64,000 nt of DNA from Solibacillus isronensis (GTDB lineage: Bacteria; Bacillota; Bacilli; Bacillales_A; Planococcaceae), in contig NZ_FVZN01000014.1 in NCBI RefSeq assembly GCF_900168685.1, positions 1,364,001 through 1,428,000 of the forward strand, given 5' to 3'. Below are positions 16,943-26,039 of the stretch, piece by piece. Position 1 is the stretch's first letter. Every line of letters starts with the position of its first letter. The notes beneath the pieces were generated by a model, which worked only from the letters and a program-made list of their open reading frames with translations, had not been told where the DNA came from and searched no databases. The position numbers and the translations under genes were made by a program.

Positions 16943-17233
16943 TTATTTTTCATACGAATAAGTTAATTCATCGGATGAATCGGCGACATCTACAACTAAA
17001 TGATGTTCATTAAAAAACCATTCATCGGATTTTTCGATGTAGTAATGAATATCTTCCACAACCGTTTCAATACCTATTTCATGCGGCTGCTCCCGTGTCA
17101 TCCCTAACGAAAACCCTTCATGAAAAGGTGAAGAACCTCCATATCGTGCATAAAAGCGAATAAAATCGCCTTTTTCTACTTCCATCTCTTGTTTAAACCA
17201 ATTGAGTGCTTTTTCTGATAGTCTGATTTCCAT
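16943..17233 (-). CDS. yneR: HesB/IscA-like protein YneR
   Basis: A 96-residue protein of the HesB/YneR type: MEIRLSEKALNWFKQEMEVEKGD, FIRFYARYGG, GFSLGMTREQPHEIG, then a strand region ending LTYSYEK. It resembles B. subtilis YneR across its whole length. True IscA/HesB scaffold proteins carry three conserved cysteines; this protein has none, so iron-sulfur binding of the classical kind is unlikely. AGAGGTGAAATAT supports the ATG at 17231-17233 over the one seven codons earlier. It is next to plsY and parEC, the same neighbourhood as in B. subtilis. Confidence 0.85.
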   Translation of the reverse strand: MEIRLSEKALNWFKQEMEVEKGDFIRFYARYGGSSPFHEGFSLGMTREQPHEIGIETVVEDIHYYIEKSDEWFFNEHHLVVDVADSSDELTYSYEK

Positions 17234-17313
17234 ATATTTCACCTCTACTGCCATTATGCAGTAAATAAAAAAAACTTACAAAGCTCGCGTTCTAAATTTT
17301 AGGTACAAAAAAA

Positions 17314-17337
17314 GACTGAAAGGAAACCCCTTCAGTC
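17314..17337 (-). terminator. Terminator after plsY
   Basis: The stem GACTGAAAGG / CCTTCAGTC is followed by T7 on the minus strand, 7 bp after the plsY stop. Confidence 0.85.
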
Positions 17338-17343
17338 AATCGT

Positions 17344-17946
17344 TTAAAATCCTTTAATTTTCGGTTCAGTACCGGCTTTGATCCGCTTAATATTTTCACG
17401 GTGACGGTAAAAAATGAAGCCAGCCAGAACGACAACTAAAATGAATAATGCATATTCACCTGTTATCATCCAATGACCAATTACATAAATAACCGCTGCA
17501 GCGGATACAATCATAGATGACAAGCTGACCATCTTAGTTAACTTTAAGGCGATGACAAATACGATGATTAAGATTAAAAATAACGGTAAATTATAGCCTA
17601 AAATAACGCCGCCGCTCGTAGCAACCGCTTTTCCTCCACGGAAACTAGCGAAGATTGGGAACATATGGCCCGCAGCCGCGATGACACCTAAGATTAAAGG
17701 ATGGACAGTGCTGTCTGCGAAAAACGGCAATAACGGAAGCAATACCGCAGCCGTTCCTTTCAATATATCAATAAGCAATACGGCGATGCCCGGTTTTTTG
17801 CCTAATACTCTAAATGTATTGGTCGTTCCTAAATTGCCGCTGCCTTGTTGTCGAATATCCGTTTTGTAAAAAATTTTGCCAATCCATAAAGCTGATGGAA
17901 TGGAACCGATTAAATAAGCACAAATAATAATTAACGCGTTGATCAA
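17344..17946 (-). CDS. plsY: Acyl-phosphate:glycerol-3-phosphate acyltransferase PlsY
   Basis: A 200-residue membrane enzyme that moves the acyl group from acyl-phosphate to glycerol-3-phosphate, the first acylation in phospholipid synthesis. The three family motifs are present: [14 protein letters not shown] near the N-terminus, [20 protein letters not shown] on the first cytosolic loop, and [20 protein letters not shown]. About five transmembrane segments are visible, and the basic tail [22 protein letters not shown] is typical. It diverges from parE, which matches the B. subtilis order. GAAAGGAGC lies before the start. Confidence 0.95.
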   Translation of the reverse strand: MINALIIICAYLIGSIPSALWIGKIFYKTDIRQQGSGNLGTTNTFRVLGKKPGIAVLLIDILKGTAAVLLPLLPFFADSTVHPLILGVIAAAGHMFPIFASFRGGKAVATSGGVILGYNLPLFLILIIVFVIALKLTKMVSLSSMIVSAAAVIYVIGHWMITGEYALFILVVVLAGFIFYRHRENIKRIKAGTEPKIKGF

Positions 17947-18174
17947 GTGTTGTGCTCCTTTCGAATTCAGAATTACTACTTGGTACTAATAGTATGTATT
18001 GAATATTTTACAATGTTTTTTAATAGAAGGAAAGAGGTATTATTTTTTCGCCCACCGTAAAAAAACAGGGAAAAAGTTACATTTTATTGTTTGCTGCTGA
18101 AGGATATGCTTTTAAAGGTTCGTTTTTGATGATACAATTAATCTTTGCAAAGCCTAAATCAGTACCTTTAAACA

Positions 18175-18203
18175 TTGACATCATGCATATTTGAGCGTAC
18201 GAT
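18175..18203 (+). promoter_or_regulatory. Sigma-A promoter for parE-parC
   Basis: A consensus TTGACA, 17 bp and TACGAT lie about 45 bp before the parE start, inside the 304-bp plsY-parE gap. Nothing else is evident in that gap. Confidence 0.7.
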
Positions 18204-18250
18204 TAGGTAGTAAATAGAACGTTTGTTTGTATTTTTGGAGGGGATTACAT

Positions 18251-20224
18251 TTGGTAAAAAACCAAACCGGTATTTCGTATAATGAAGATGCCATTCAAGT
18301 ATTAGAAGGTTTAGAAGCCGTACGCAAAAGACCAGGGATGTATATTGGTTCTACAGATAGTCGAGGTCTTCACCACTTAGTGTATGAAATTGTTGACAAT
18401 GCAGTGGATGAAGCGCTTGCTGGATTTGGACATCATATCATCGTGAAGATTCATGAAGATAACAGTATTAGCGTGCGTGACCATGGACGTGGTATGCCAA
18501 CAGGTATGCATAAAATGGGTAAACCAACCCCTGAAATTATTTTCACCGTCCTTCATGCAGGCGGAAAGTTTGGACAAGGCGGCTATAAAACAAGTGGCGG
18601 TTTACATGGTGTTGGTTCATCTGTTGTAAACGCCTTATCAACATTCCTGGAAGTAACAATTTATCGTGATGGTCAAATTTACCGCCAGCGCTTTGAACAA
18701 GGCGGAAAACCGGCTACATCACTTGATATGATTGGAAAAACGAAGGAAACAGGAACACTCGTACACTTCCTGCCGGATCCATCGATTTTTTCAGTCGTTA
18801 AATATAATTATGATACATTGGCAGAGCGCTTACGCGAATCTGCGTTTTTATTAAAAGGTTTAAAAATTGAACTGATCGATGAGCGCGGAGAAGGAAAGCA
18901 TGAAATTTTCCATTATGAAAGCGGTATTGAAGCGTTCGTCACATACTTAAACGAAGAAAAAGATGTATTGCATCCGGTTAAGTACGTAGAAGGCATCATT
19001 CAGGAAATTGAAGTGGAATTTGCACTGCAATTTAACGACGGCTATTCCGAAACGATTTTGTCGTTTGTTAACAATGTCCGTACACGTGATGGCGGTACCC
19101 ACGAAACTGGTGCTAAAACAGCATTGACACGTGTGTTTAATGAATACGCCCGCAAAATCGGATTACTGAAAGAAAAAGATAAAAACCTGGAAGGCACGGA
19201 TATTCGTGAAGGCCTGACAGCAATTGTTTCTGTACGTATTCCTGAAAATCTGCTGCAATTTGAAGGCCAGACAAAAGGGAAGCTTGGTACATCTGAAGCA
19301 CGCTCAGCCGTTGATACCGTTGTTTCAGAGCAATTAATGTATGTACTTGAAGAAAACGCCGAGCTGTCGGCTTCTTTAGTACGTAAAGCAATCCGTGCCC
19401 AACAAGTGCGTGAAGCTGCACGTAAAGCACGTGATGACGCCCGTAACGGGAAAAAGAAAAAATCGAGTACGCTTCTGTCTGGTAAACTGACACCTGCACA
19501 GTCGAAAAATGCTTCAAGAAATGAATTATACCTGGTAGAGGGTGATTCTGCGGGCGGTTCGGCGAAGCAAGGTCGTGACCGTACATTCCAGGCGATTTTG
19601 CCATTGCGCGGTAAAGTAATCAACACCGAAAAGGCCAAGCTGCAGGACATTATGAAAAATGAAGAAATCGCGACGATTATCCATACGATCGGTGCCGGTG
19701 TCGGAGCTGAATTCTCGGTGGAAGATGCCGCTTACGATAAAGTTGTCATCATGACCGATGCCGATACAGATGGTGCCCATATTCAAGTATTATTGCTGAC
19801 ATTCTTCTACCGTTATATGCGTCCGCTTATCGAAGCAGGAAAAGTGTATATCGCGTTACCGCCTCTTTATAAAGTATCAAAAGGGTCGGGCAAAAAGCAG
19901 GAGCTTATGTATGCCTGGACTGAACAGGAGCTGAGTGCCGCAACGAAAAAAATCGGCAAAGGCTATATTATTCAGCGCTATAAAGGTTTAGGTGAGATGA
20001 ATGCCGACCAGCTTTGGGATACAACGATGAATCCGGAAACACGTACATTAATCCGTGTGAAAATTGAAGATGGTGCACGTGCAGAACGTCGTATTACAAC
20101 ATTGATGGGCGATAAAGTAGAGCCCCGCCGTAAATGGATCGAATCAAACGTCAACTTCGGCATGGAAGAGGATGCAAGCATTTTAGAAAATGAATTCATC
20201 CAGCATGAGGAGGTTAACGAATAA
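18251..20224 (+). CDS. parE: DNA topoisomerase IV subunit B
   Basis: A 657-residue ATPase subunit of topoisomerase IV, which decatenates daughter chromosomes. The GHKL ATPase motifs are EIVDNAVDEALAG, DHGRGMPTGMH and GLHGVGSSVVNALS. The transducer contains FVNNVRTRDGGTHE and QFEGQTKGKLG. The Toprim domain has LVEGDSAGGSAKQGRDR and MTDADTDGAHIQ, and the tail has QRYKGLGEMNADQLW. Motifs and partner fit ParE rather than GyrB. The TTG at 18251 is chosen because GGAGGGG lies 9 bases upstream; an earlier in-frame TTG overlaps that site. Its stop overlaps the parC start (TAATG). Confidence 0.95.
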   Translation: MVKNQTGISYNEDAIQVLEGLEAVRKRPGMYIGSTDSRGLHHLVYEIVDNAVDEALAGFGHHIIVKIHEDNSISVRDHGRGMPTGMHKMGKPTPEIIFTVLHAGGKFGQGGYKTSGGLHGVGSSVVNALSTFLEVTIYRDGQIYRQRFEQGGKPATSLDMIGKTKETGTLVHFLPDPSIFSVVKYNYDTLAERLRESAFLLKGLKIELIDERGEGKHEIFHYESGIEAFVTYLNEEKDVLHPVKYVEGIIQEIEVEFALQFNDGYSETILSFVNNVRTRDGGTHETGAKTALTRVFNEYARKIGLLKEKDKNLEGTDIREGLTAIVSVRIPENLLQFEGQTKGKLGTSEARSAVDTVVSEQLMYVLEENAELSASLVRKAIRAQQVREAARKARDDARNGKKKKSSTLLSGKLTPAQSKNASRNELYLVEGDSAGGSAKQGRDRTFQAILPLRGKVINTEKAKLQDIMKNEEIATIIHTIGAGVGAEFSVEDAAYDKVVIMTDADTDGAHIQVLLLTFFYRYMRPLIEAGKVYIALPPLYKVSKGSGKKQELMYAWTEQELSAATKKIGKGYIIQRYKGLGEMNADQLWDTTMNPETRTLIRVKIEDGARAERRITTLMGDKVEPRRKWIESNVNFGMEEDASILENEFIQHEEVNE

Positions 20225-22653
20225 TGAGTTTTGTAGAAAAATTTCAAGATCTGCCCTTAGAAGAAGTAATGGGTGACCGTTTTGGTCGCTATTCCAAATA
20301 TATTATTCAAGACCGAGCATTACCGGATACACGAGACGGGTTAAAACCTGTACAGCGTCGTATATTATATGCGATGTTCCATGAAGGTAATACTTTTGAC
20401 AAACCGTTCCGTAAATCGGCAAAAACAGTCGGTAATGTAATCGGTAACTATCATCCGCACGGTGATACTTCGGTATATGATGCGATGGTCCGTATGAGTC
20501 AGGACTGGAAAAGCCGTCATATGCTGATCGAGATGCATGGTAACAACGGTTCTGTCGATGGTGACCCGCCAGCCGCAATGCGTTATACGGAAGCACGTCT
20601 TTCGGCAATTGCCGCAGAACTATTACGTGATATTAATAAAAATACAGTTGAATTCGTACCAAACTTTGATGATCAGGATATGGAACCGACTGTATTGCCA
20701 TCTCGATTCCCGAATTTACTAGTCAACGGCGCAACAGGGATTTCGGCCGGTTATGCGACGGATATTCCGCCACATAATCTGCAGGAAGCACTTGATGCGG
20801 TTTTAATGCGTCTGGACAACAAAAACTGTACAGTCGATGAACTGATGACCGTTATTAAAGGTCCTGATTTTCCTACGGGCGGGATCATTCAAGGTGTTGA
20901 CGGAATAAAAAAAGCGTACGAAACAGGTAAAGGGAAAATCATTGTCCGTTCACGTACAGAAATTGAGCAATTAAAAGGCAATAAAGAGCAAATTATCATT
21001 ACCGAAATCCCGTTTGAAGTAAATAAGGCCAACATGATCCGTAAAATGGACGAACTTCGCGTAAATGATCGCCGTTTAGACGGTATTTCCGAAATTCGCG
21101 ATGAATCGGACCGTGACGGTTTACGAATTGTTGTAGAGCTGAAAAAAGATGTGCCTGCACAAGGGATTTTAAATTTCCTATTAAAATCAACGGATTTGCA
21201 AGTTTCATATAACTTCAATATGATTGCGATTCATAACCGTCGTCCGATGATGATGACATTGCCGCTCATGTTGGATGCGTACATTGATCACCAGAAGGAA
21301 ATCGTTCGCCGCAGATCCCAATATGACTTAACAAAAGCAGAAGATCGCTTACATATCGTTGAAGGTCTTATGAAAGCCTTATCCATCTTAGATGAAGTGA
21401 TTGAAACAATCCGTGCATCGAAAGATAAACGCGATGCGAAAAATAACATTATCGAAAAATTCGGCTTTTCGGAAGAACAGGCTGAAGCAATTGTCAGCCT
21501 TCAACTTTACCGTTTAACAAATACTGATATTACACAACTGCAAAAAGAGCAAGATGAATTACATGAGCTTGTTGTGAAACTGAAAGCTATTTTAGAGGAC
21601 GAAAAGAAATTGATCCGTGTTATTAAATCTGAATTGAACGATATTAAAAAACGTTTTACTGTTCCTCGTCTTTCTACAATTGAAGCAGAAATCGAAGAAA
21701 TTAAAGTAACGCGCGATGTATTGGTGCCAAGTGAAGAAGTTGTCGTAACCGTGACAAAAGACGGCTATGTAAAACGGACAAGCCTTCGTTCACACAGTGC
21801 GTCAAACGGCAAGGATTTTGCTATGAAGGATTCCGATTACTTGCTGTATGAAGCGAACTTGAATACGCAGCATCATTTACTCCTGTTTACGAGTAAAGGT
21901 CATTACATTTACCAGCCGGTACATGAATTGCCGGATATTCGCTGGAAAGATCTCGGACAGCATATTTCAAGTATTGTGCCGATCGACTCAAATGAAGAAA
22001 TTATCGAAGTCATCGGTATTGAAACGTTCGAGCAACCGAATATGTATGTATTTACCGCTACAAAAGAGGGGCAAATTAAGCGTTCGGCACTTGCCGATTA
22101 CATCGTCACTCGTTATTCGAAACCGATTAAGACAATGAATTTAAAAGGTGAAGACGAGATGATTTTTGCGCGTCTTGTTACAGATAAGGAAGAAGTATTG
22201 CTTTCTACAAATACGAGCTATACAATCCGATTCCCTATGGAAGATCTTCCGGTAACAGGGGTAAAAACAGCAGGAGTGAAAGGGATTATTGTTAAAGAGG
22301 GCGAGTATCTTGCAGCGGTTGCATTATTAAATCCGGAGCAGGAACAAGAACTCGTTATCGTCACACAGCGCGGTGCCGTTAAACGAATGCTGTTGTCGGA
22401 ACTTGAACTTGGCAACCGTGCAAAACGCGGTGTCGTTATATTAAAAGAGTTAAAATCGAACCCGCATCGTATTTATACAATTTTAGTTGTTAACTTTAGA
22501 AATACATTTACAATCGAAACCGAAAAAGGTATACAGGAAACAATTTCAGTGACATCCTTAACGAGAGCGGACCGTTATTCAAACGGTTCACTACGAATTG
22601 ATACAGAAGGTGATGGGGCAATCTGCCGCGCCTATGTTGAAAAGACAGAGTAG
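20224..22653 (+). CDS. parC: DNA topoisomerase IV subunit A
   Basis: An 809-residue DNA breakage-reunion subunit. Catalytic Tyr121 is in AAMRYTEARLS. The quinolone-resistance-determining region reads HPHGDTSVYDAM, so the position equal to E. coli GyrA Ser83 is Thr82, and Asp86 stands where many Bacillus ParC proteins carry Glu. The C-terminal half (about 490-800) holds the beta-pinwheel blades (for example VTKDGYVKRTSL, ATKEGQIKRSALADY, VTQRGAVKRMLLSEL). It overlaps parE by one base, so translation is likely coupled. Confidence 0.95.
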   Translation: MSFVEKFQDLPLEEVMGDRFGRYSKYIIQDRALPDTRDGLKPVQRRILYAMFHEGNTFDKPFRKSAKTVGNVIGNYHPHGDTSVYDAMVRMSQDWKSRHMLIEMHGNNGSVDGDPPAAMRYTEARLSAIAAELLRDINKNTVEFVPNFDDQDMEPTVLPSRFPNLLVNGATGISAGYATDIPPHNLQEALDAVLMRLDNKNCTVDELMTVIKGPDFPTGGIIQGVDGIKKAYETGKGKIIVRSRTEIEQLKGNKEQIIITEIPFEVNKANMIRKMDELRVNDRRLDGISEIRDESDRDGLRIVVELKKDVPAQGILNFLLKSTDLQVSYNFNMIAIHNRRPMMMTLPLMLDAYIDHQKEIVRRRSQYDLTKAEDRLHIVEGLMKALSILDEVIETIRASKDKRDAKNNIIEKFGFSEEQAEAIVSLQLYRLTNTDITQLQKEQDELHELVVKLKAILEDEKKLIRVIKSELNDIKKRFTVPRLSTIEAEIEEIKVTRDVLVPSEEVVVTVTKDGYVKRTSLRSHSASNGKDFAMKDSDYLLYEANLNTQHHLLLFTSKGHYIYQPVHELPDIRWKDLGQHISSIVPIDSNEEIIEVIGIETFEQPNMYVFTATKEGQIKRSALADYIVTRYSKPIKTMNLKGEDEMIFARLVTDKEEVLLSTNTSYTIRFPMEDLPVTGVKTAGVKGIIVKEGEYLAAVALLNPEQEQELVIVTQRGAVKRMLLSELELGNRAKRGVVILKELKSNPHRIYTILVVNFRNTFTIETEKGIQETISVTSLTRADRYSNGSLRIDTEGDGAICRAYVEKTE

Positions 22654-22774
22654 GGTTTTATGTATATTAGCCGGAATTAAAACATATGATAAAAGTAATT
22701 CATTGACATGAAAGGCATACTTTCATACAATGAAGTTAGTAAGATTCATGCGTGATGGATCTACAGTAGTACAG

Positions 22775-22806
22775 AGCGGTTGGGTGGCCCCCAATCGCTT
22801 TTTTAT
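22775..22806 (+). terminator. Terminator after parC
   Basis: The stem AGCGGTTGGG / CCCAATCGCT is followed by T6. Confidence 0.85.
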
Positions 22807-22874
22807 TTACCCTTTTTTAATAGAAATTAAAAACACCACCTAGATGGCTAGTCTAAGTGGTGAAAATAAATTTT

Positions 22875-23015
22875 TTACAGCATCATTCGGAAAAAACGAT
22901 AGATGGTATCGACAATACGAAAAATGTCTGTCGCATAACGAAAAATGGCGAGTTTTTCCTTACGCTTTTTTTCCGAAACAGCCTTAGCCTTTTCTTTGCG
23001 TGATGGATAAGACAC
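22875..23015 (-). CDS. Small basic protein (46 aa), function unknown
   Basis: A 46-residue frame starting at GTG with a near-perfect ribosome site (AAAGGAGGTG, 7 bases away). The N-terminal half is highly charged (SYPSRKEKAKAVSEKKRK) and the C-terminal half amphipathic (LAIFRYATDIFRIVDTI, then FFRMML), so it could lie along a membrane surface or bind nucleic acid. It lies between the parC terminator and the next minus-strand gene. The strength of the ribosome site makes translation likely. I do not recognise it. Confidence 0.6.
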   Translation of the reverse strand: MSYPSRKEKAKAVSEKKRKEKLAIFRYATDIFRIVDTIYRFFRMML

Positions 23016-23121
23016 AGTAGTACACCTCCTTTACAAAAGGAGTCAGCTGGATGCTGCTTTTCTATTGTACCATGAAATATTAAGGAGAATATTCCTGTTT
23101 TTAATAGAATAAAAGCATAGT

Positions 23122-23170
23122 AAAAGCGTCAAATTCCGGCAAGAAATTCTCCGGATTTTGACGCTTTTTT
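23122..23170. terminator. Terminator hairpin overlapping a coding 3' end
   Basis: The stem AAAAGCGTCAAA..CCGG / CCGG..TTTTGACGCTTTT is followed by T6 on the plus strand and by a weaker T run on the minus strand. The last 14 codons and stop of the 140-aa gene lie inside it. Confidence 0.75.
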
Positions 23171-23551
23171 AGTCGTGAGCGTTTTGACAAAATTCCATTT
23201 TTGATCAGGCGGTAAAAGGATATTATTCTGCTTGACCGCTCCGATCGTAAATTCCGTGTAATCTTCCTCGACGACAAACTGGTAAATATCCTGCTGTTCA
23301 TCGTTCTTTCCTGTAAACTGGACGACATGCTGGCCATTTCGGGCGGTAAAGTACTCCCAATACGTCAATTCATAATGGCCATCAAATACTTCACCAATGA
23401 GCAACTCTTCGTTAAAAGGCCACTGCTGCGCTTTTACATAATCGATATAAGGGGATTCCGTCTCAATTTCTTTCCCGTTCAGTACAAAGCCGACAATACA
23501 GCCCATCACTACGACACAAATGAATACGCGTAAATGTTGTCCAAGCGTCAT
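23129..23551 (-). CDS. Membrane-anchored protein of unknown function (140 aa)
   Basis: Residues 1-25 (MTLGQHLRVFICVVVMGCIVGF) form one membrane segment or uncleaved signal. The rest is a hydrophilic outer domain of mixed strands (HYELTYWEYFTARNGQHVVQFTGK, DIYQFVVEEDYTEFTIGAVK). The tail ends GEFLAGI, encoded inside a strong hairpin. The ATG at 23549-23551 is chosen because GAGGAG is 7 bases upstream; a longer TTG form overlaps that site. Such anchored, PepSY-like-sized domains are common in Firmicutes, but no family is certain here. Confidence 0.7.
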   Translation of the reverse strand: MTLGQHLRVFICVVVMGCIVGFVLNGKEIETESPYIDYVKAQQWPFNEELLIGEVFDGHYELTYWEYFTARNGQHVVQFTGKNDEQQDIYQFVVEEDYTEFTIGAVKQNNILLPPDQKWNFVKTLTTKKASKSGEFLAGI

Positions 23552-23609
23552 CGCTTCACTCCTCAAGATAGAATAGGGGAGATTTCATGAAAACAGTAAA
23601 GTTATAAAA

Positions 23610-23640
23610 AATCAGCCTCTAACATTGTTAGAAGCTGATT
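23610..23640 (-). terminator. Terminator after first symporter operon
   Basis: The stem AATCAGC.TCTAAC / GTTAGA.GCTGATT is followed by T6 on the minus strand. Confidence 0.85.
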
Positions 23641-23678
23641 CGTTTTTCCTCAACTCGTCAAAGAAAGGAAGGTTATTT

Positions 23679-25223
23679 TTAGTGAGAAATGTCTTGTACA
23701 GAAATACCTGTTTGAGCTTTTACTTCAACTTCACGGTATTTCAGATCATTTCTTTCTTTAGAAATTAATGTACCGATAAATCCGCCTAAGAAACCAAGAG
23801 GTACAGAAATTAATGCCGGGTTCGTTAACATAATTAACGGTTCACCAACAAAGATTGCTTTACCTTCAACCGGATTCCATACGTTAGGAGATACGGCAAC
23901 TAAAATCAATGCAGAGATTAAACCTGTTAACATTGCTGTAACAGCACCTGATGTGTTGAAACGTTTCCAGTAGATTGTGTAGATGATTACCGGTAAGTTT
24001 GCTGATGCCGCGATACAGAATGCTAACGATACTAAGAAGGCAACGTTTAATGTTTGAGCACCTAAAGCTAATAGAATCGAAACAATTGAGATAATAATTG
24101 AACCGATACGCGCTGCTTTAACCGCTTCTTGTTCAGTAACTTTACCTTTTTTTATAATTTGACCGTAAATATCATGTGATAGGGCAGATGCACCAGAAAG
24201 TACTAATCCTGCTACTACCGCTAAGATTGTCGCGAATGCTACCGCACACACGAATGAGAATAAGATGTCGCCACCAAGCGCTTGTGCTAATAATGGGGCA
24301 GCCATATTACCTGCCGGGTTCGCTGCTACGATTTCGTCTTTACCAACGAATGCTGCTGCACCGAAACCTAGGAAAATCGTTAATACATAGAATAAACCAA
24401 CAATCCAAGTAGCCCAAATTACTGAAGAACGAGCTGTTTGAGCGTCTTTTACTGTGAAGAAACGCATTAGGATGTGTGGAAGACCCGCTGTACCAAGTAC
24501 TAATGCCAACAGCATTGAAATTGTATCAATACCGTTTGTATAACGTAAACCTGGATTTAAGTAAGCTTCACCATGCTCTGTTGCCGTTGTCATTTGTGTA
24601 AACATGTTCGCAATAGAGAAGTCGAATTTTGCTAATACTAAGAATGAAATAATAACGGTACCTAACATTAATAGACATGCTTTGATGATCTGTACCCAAG
24701 ATGTTGCTGTCATACCACCGAATAATACGTAAATTGTCATCATGACACCAACTAAAAGTACCGCCATCCAGTATTCAATACCTAACAGTAATTGAATAAG
24801 TGCACCTGCACCTACAAGCTGAGCGATCATGTAGAACAATACGATTGTAATTGTAGATAATGCTGCTGTACCACGAACTTTTGCTTTATCGAAACGAGCT
24901 GTAATCATGTCGGCTAATGTGAATCGGCCTAAGTTACGTAATGGCTCTGCTACGATATATAAAACTACTAAATAGGCTACTAGGTAACCGATCGAGAAGA
25001 AGAAGCCATCGAATCCGAATAATGCAATCGAACCCGCGATACCTAAGAATGATGCTGCTGATAAGTAGTCACCAGCAATGGCCATACCATTTTGCCAGCC
25101 CGTTAATCCGCCGCCAGCTGTGTAGAAATCCGACGCACTAGATGTACGTTTAGATGCCCACCAAGTAATGACTAAAGTTAAACCTACGATTGCTACGAAG
25201 AAGAATATCGCTGTAAAACTCAT
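23679..25223 (-). CDS. Sodium:solute symporter, ActP/YwcA-like (copy A)
   Basis: A 514-residue SSS-family membrane transporter with about 13 membrane segments. Signatures are ASDFYTAGGGLTGWQNGMAIAGDYLSAASFLG near the start, MFGGMTATSWVQIIKA-like VLFGGMTATSWVQ in the middle, LGTAGLPHILMRFFTVKDA, and CAVAFATILAVVAGLVLSGASALSHDIYG. ActP and YwcA relatives import short-chain acids such as acetate or propionate with a cation. The C-terminus TGISVQDISH is nearly identical in copy B. Its start overlaps the stop of the upstream DUF485 gene (ATGA), as usual for this pair. Confidence 0.9.
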   Translation of the reverse strand: MSFTAIFFFVAIVGLTLVITWWASKRTSSASDFYTAGGGLTGWQNGMAIAGDYLSAASFLGIAGSIALFGFDGFFFSIGYLVAYLVVLYIVAEPLRNLGRFTLADMITARFDKAKVRGTAALSTITIVLFYMIAQLVGAGALIQLLLGIEYWMAVLLVGVMMTIYVLFGGMTATSWVQIIKACLLMLGTVIISFLVLAKFDFSIANMFTQMTTATEHGEAYLNPGLRYTNGIDTISMLLALVLGTAGLPHILMRFFTVKDAQTARSSVIWATWIVGLFYVLTIFLGFGAAAFVGKDEIVAANPAGNMAAPLLAQALGGDILFSFVCAVAFATILAVVAGLVLSGASALSHDIYGQIIKKGKVTEQEAVKAARIGSIIISIVSILLALGAQTLNVAFLVSLAFCIAASANLPVIIYTIYWKRFNTSGAVTAMLTGLISALILVAVSPNVWNPVEGKAIFVGEPLIMLTNPALISVPLGFLGGFIGTLISKERNDLKYREVEVKAQTGISVQDISH

Positions 25224-25546
25224 TTGCTTCTACCTCCTTCATATTCCGCAATAATCGATTTCGCTTCTGCGTCATATTTGTTAGCACGTGCTACATAGAA
25301 GTGAGCTAATCCCCAAGTCATTACGAACAACCCTGCCGAATAAAGCCATACCCATGTAATATCACCAATCGCTTTTTGATGTAAGATTTCTGTAAACGAA
25401 GTTAAGATTGGTAGTAACATATAAAGTACTAAAAAGATTGCGGTAATCGACCATAAAAATGAATTCTTTTTCCGCGCCAGTTGCCTGAAAGATTGCTGCG
25501 ATGCAATTCTCTCATAATCAATAATTGGCTTTTGATTATTCCCCAT
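25220..25546 (-). CDS. DUF485 membrane protein, symporter partner (copy A)
   Basis: A 108-residue DUF485 protein with two membrane segments (NSFLWSITAIFLVLYMLLPIL and ITWVWLYSAGLFVMTWGLAH) and a charged C-terminus. DUF485 genes almost always precede ActP-type symporters (YjcH-ActP in E. coli, YwcB-YwcA in B. subtilis); their exact role is not settled. GGGGGA spaced 6 bases favours the ATG at 25544-25546 over one two codons earlier. It overlaps the symporter gene by 4 bp. Confidence 0.88.
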   Translation of the reverse strand: MGNNQKPIIDYERIASQQSFRQLARKKNSFLWSITAIFLVLYMLLPILTSFTEILHQKAIGDITWVWLYSAGLFVMTWGLAHFYVARANKYDAEAKSIIAEYEGGRSK

Positions 25547-25621
25547 AAACATTCCCCCATTTTGTGATAATTATTACTGCTTAATGTACGTAAAATTCTG
25601 CTTTTAGGATTTTACATTTTC

Positions 25622-25650
25622 ATTCTATTTTAGCTGTAACAAAATTGCAA
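25622..25650 (-). promoter_or_regulatory. Sigma-A promoter for symporter operon A
   Basis: On the minus strand TTGCAA, a 17-bp spacer and TAGAAT lie about 75 bp before the DUF485 start. Confidence 0.6.
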
Positions 25651-25955
25651 CACTTTTTAAATAAATTATGTGGAAAAATTTTTTGAAAAAATAAGTTTAA
25701 TAGAGAAAAAATAATACATTAAGAGGAGAATATTAAATTGTTATATTTTGGATAATCGATGGAAAGGTAGTATTTACATGGGTTTGAAGGGGTCAAAACG
25801 TTAAATAATTACAAAAAATCAGAAAATTAATTATAAGAAAATATTATTCAATTCTATAAGTAAAAGTAATATTTAAAAAATGATTTATTTTACAAAAAAA
25901 TAAATTCAGTATATTCGAAAAGTTATATTCATGTAAAAAATGGTATAAAAAAGCA
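25651..25955. other. AT-rich intergenic stretch between symporter operons
   Basis: About 300 bp of very AT-rich DNA between the promoter of operon A and the terminator of operon B. I see no reading frame with a ribosome site and no clear repeat. A catabolite or regulator site may lie here but none is convincing. Confidence 0.5.
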
Positions 25956-25999
25956 AAAAACTGCTCGGAAATAGCAAATATTTTCGAGACAGTTTTTAT
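25956..25999 (-). terminator. Terminator after symporter operon B
   Basis: On the minus strand AAAACTGTCTCGAAAATA.. pairs imperfectly with ..TTTCCGAGCAGTTTT and is followed by two T runs. Confidence 0.7.
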
Positions 26000-26039
26000 T
26001 TATTAAAATCTATTGTTCTAATTTACTTTCTTCTAATAA

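Noticed and set aside
19042-19650. 202-codon minus-strand frame inside parE
   Set aside because: It is the shadow of a highly conserved gene in another frame, with a low-complexity Ser/Arg-rich translation and no ribosome site.
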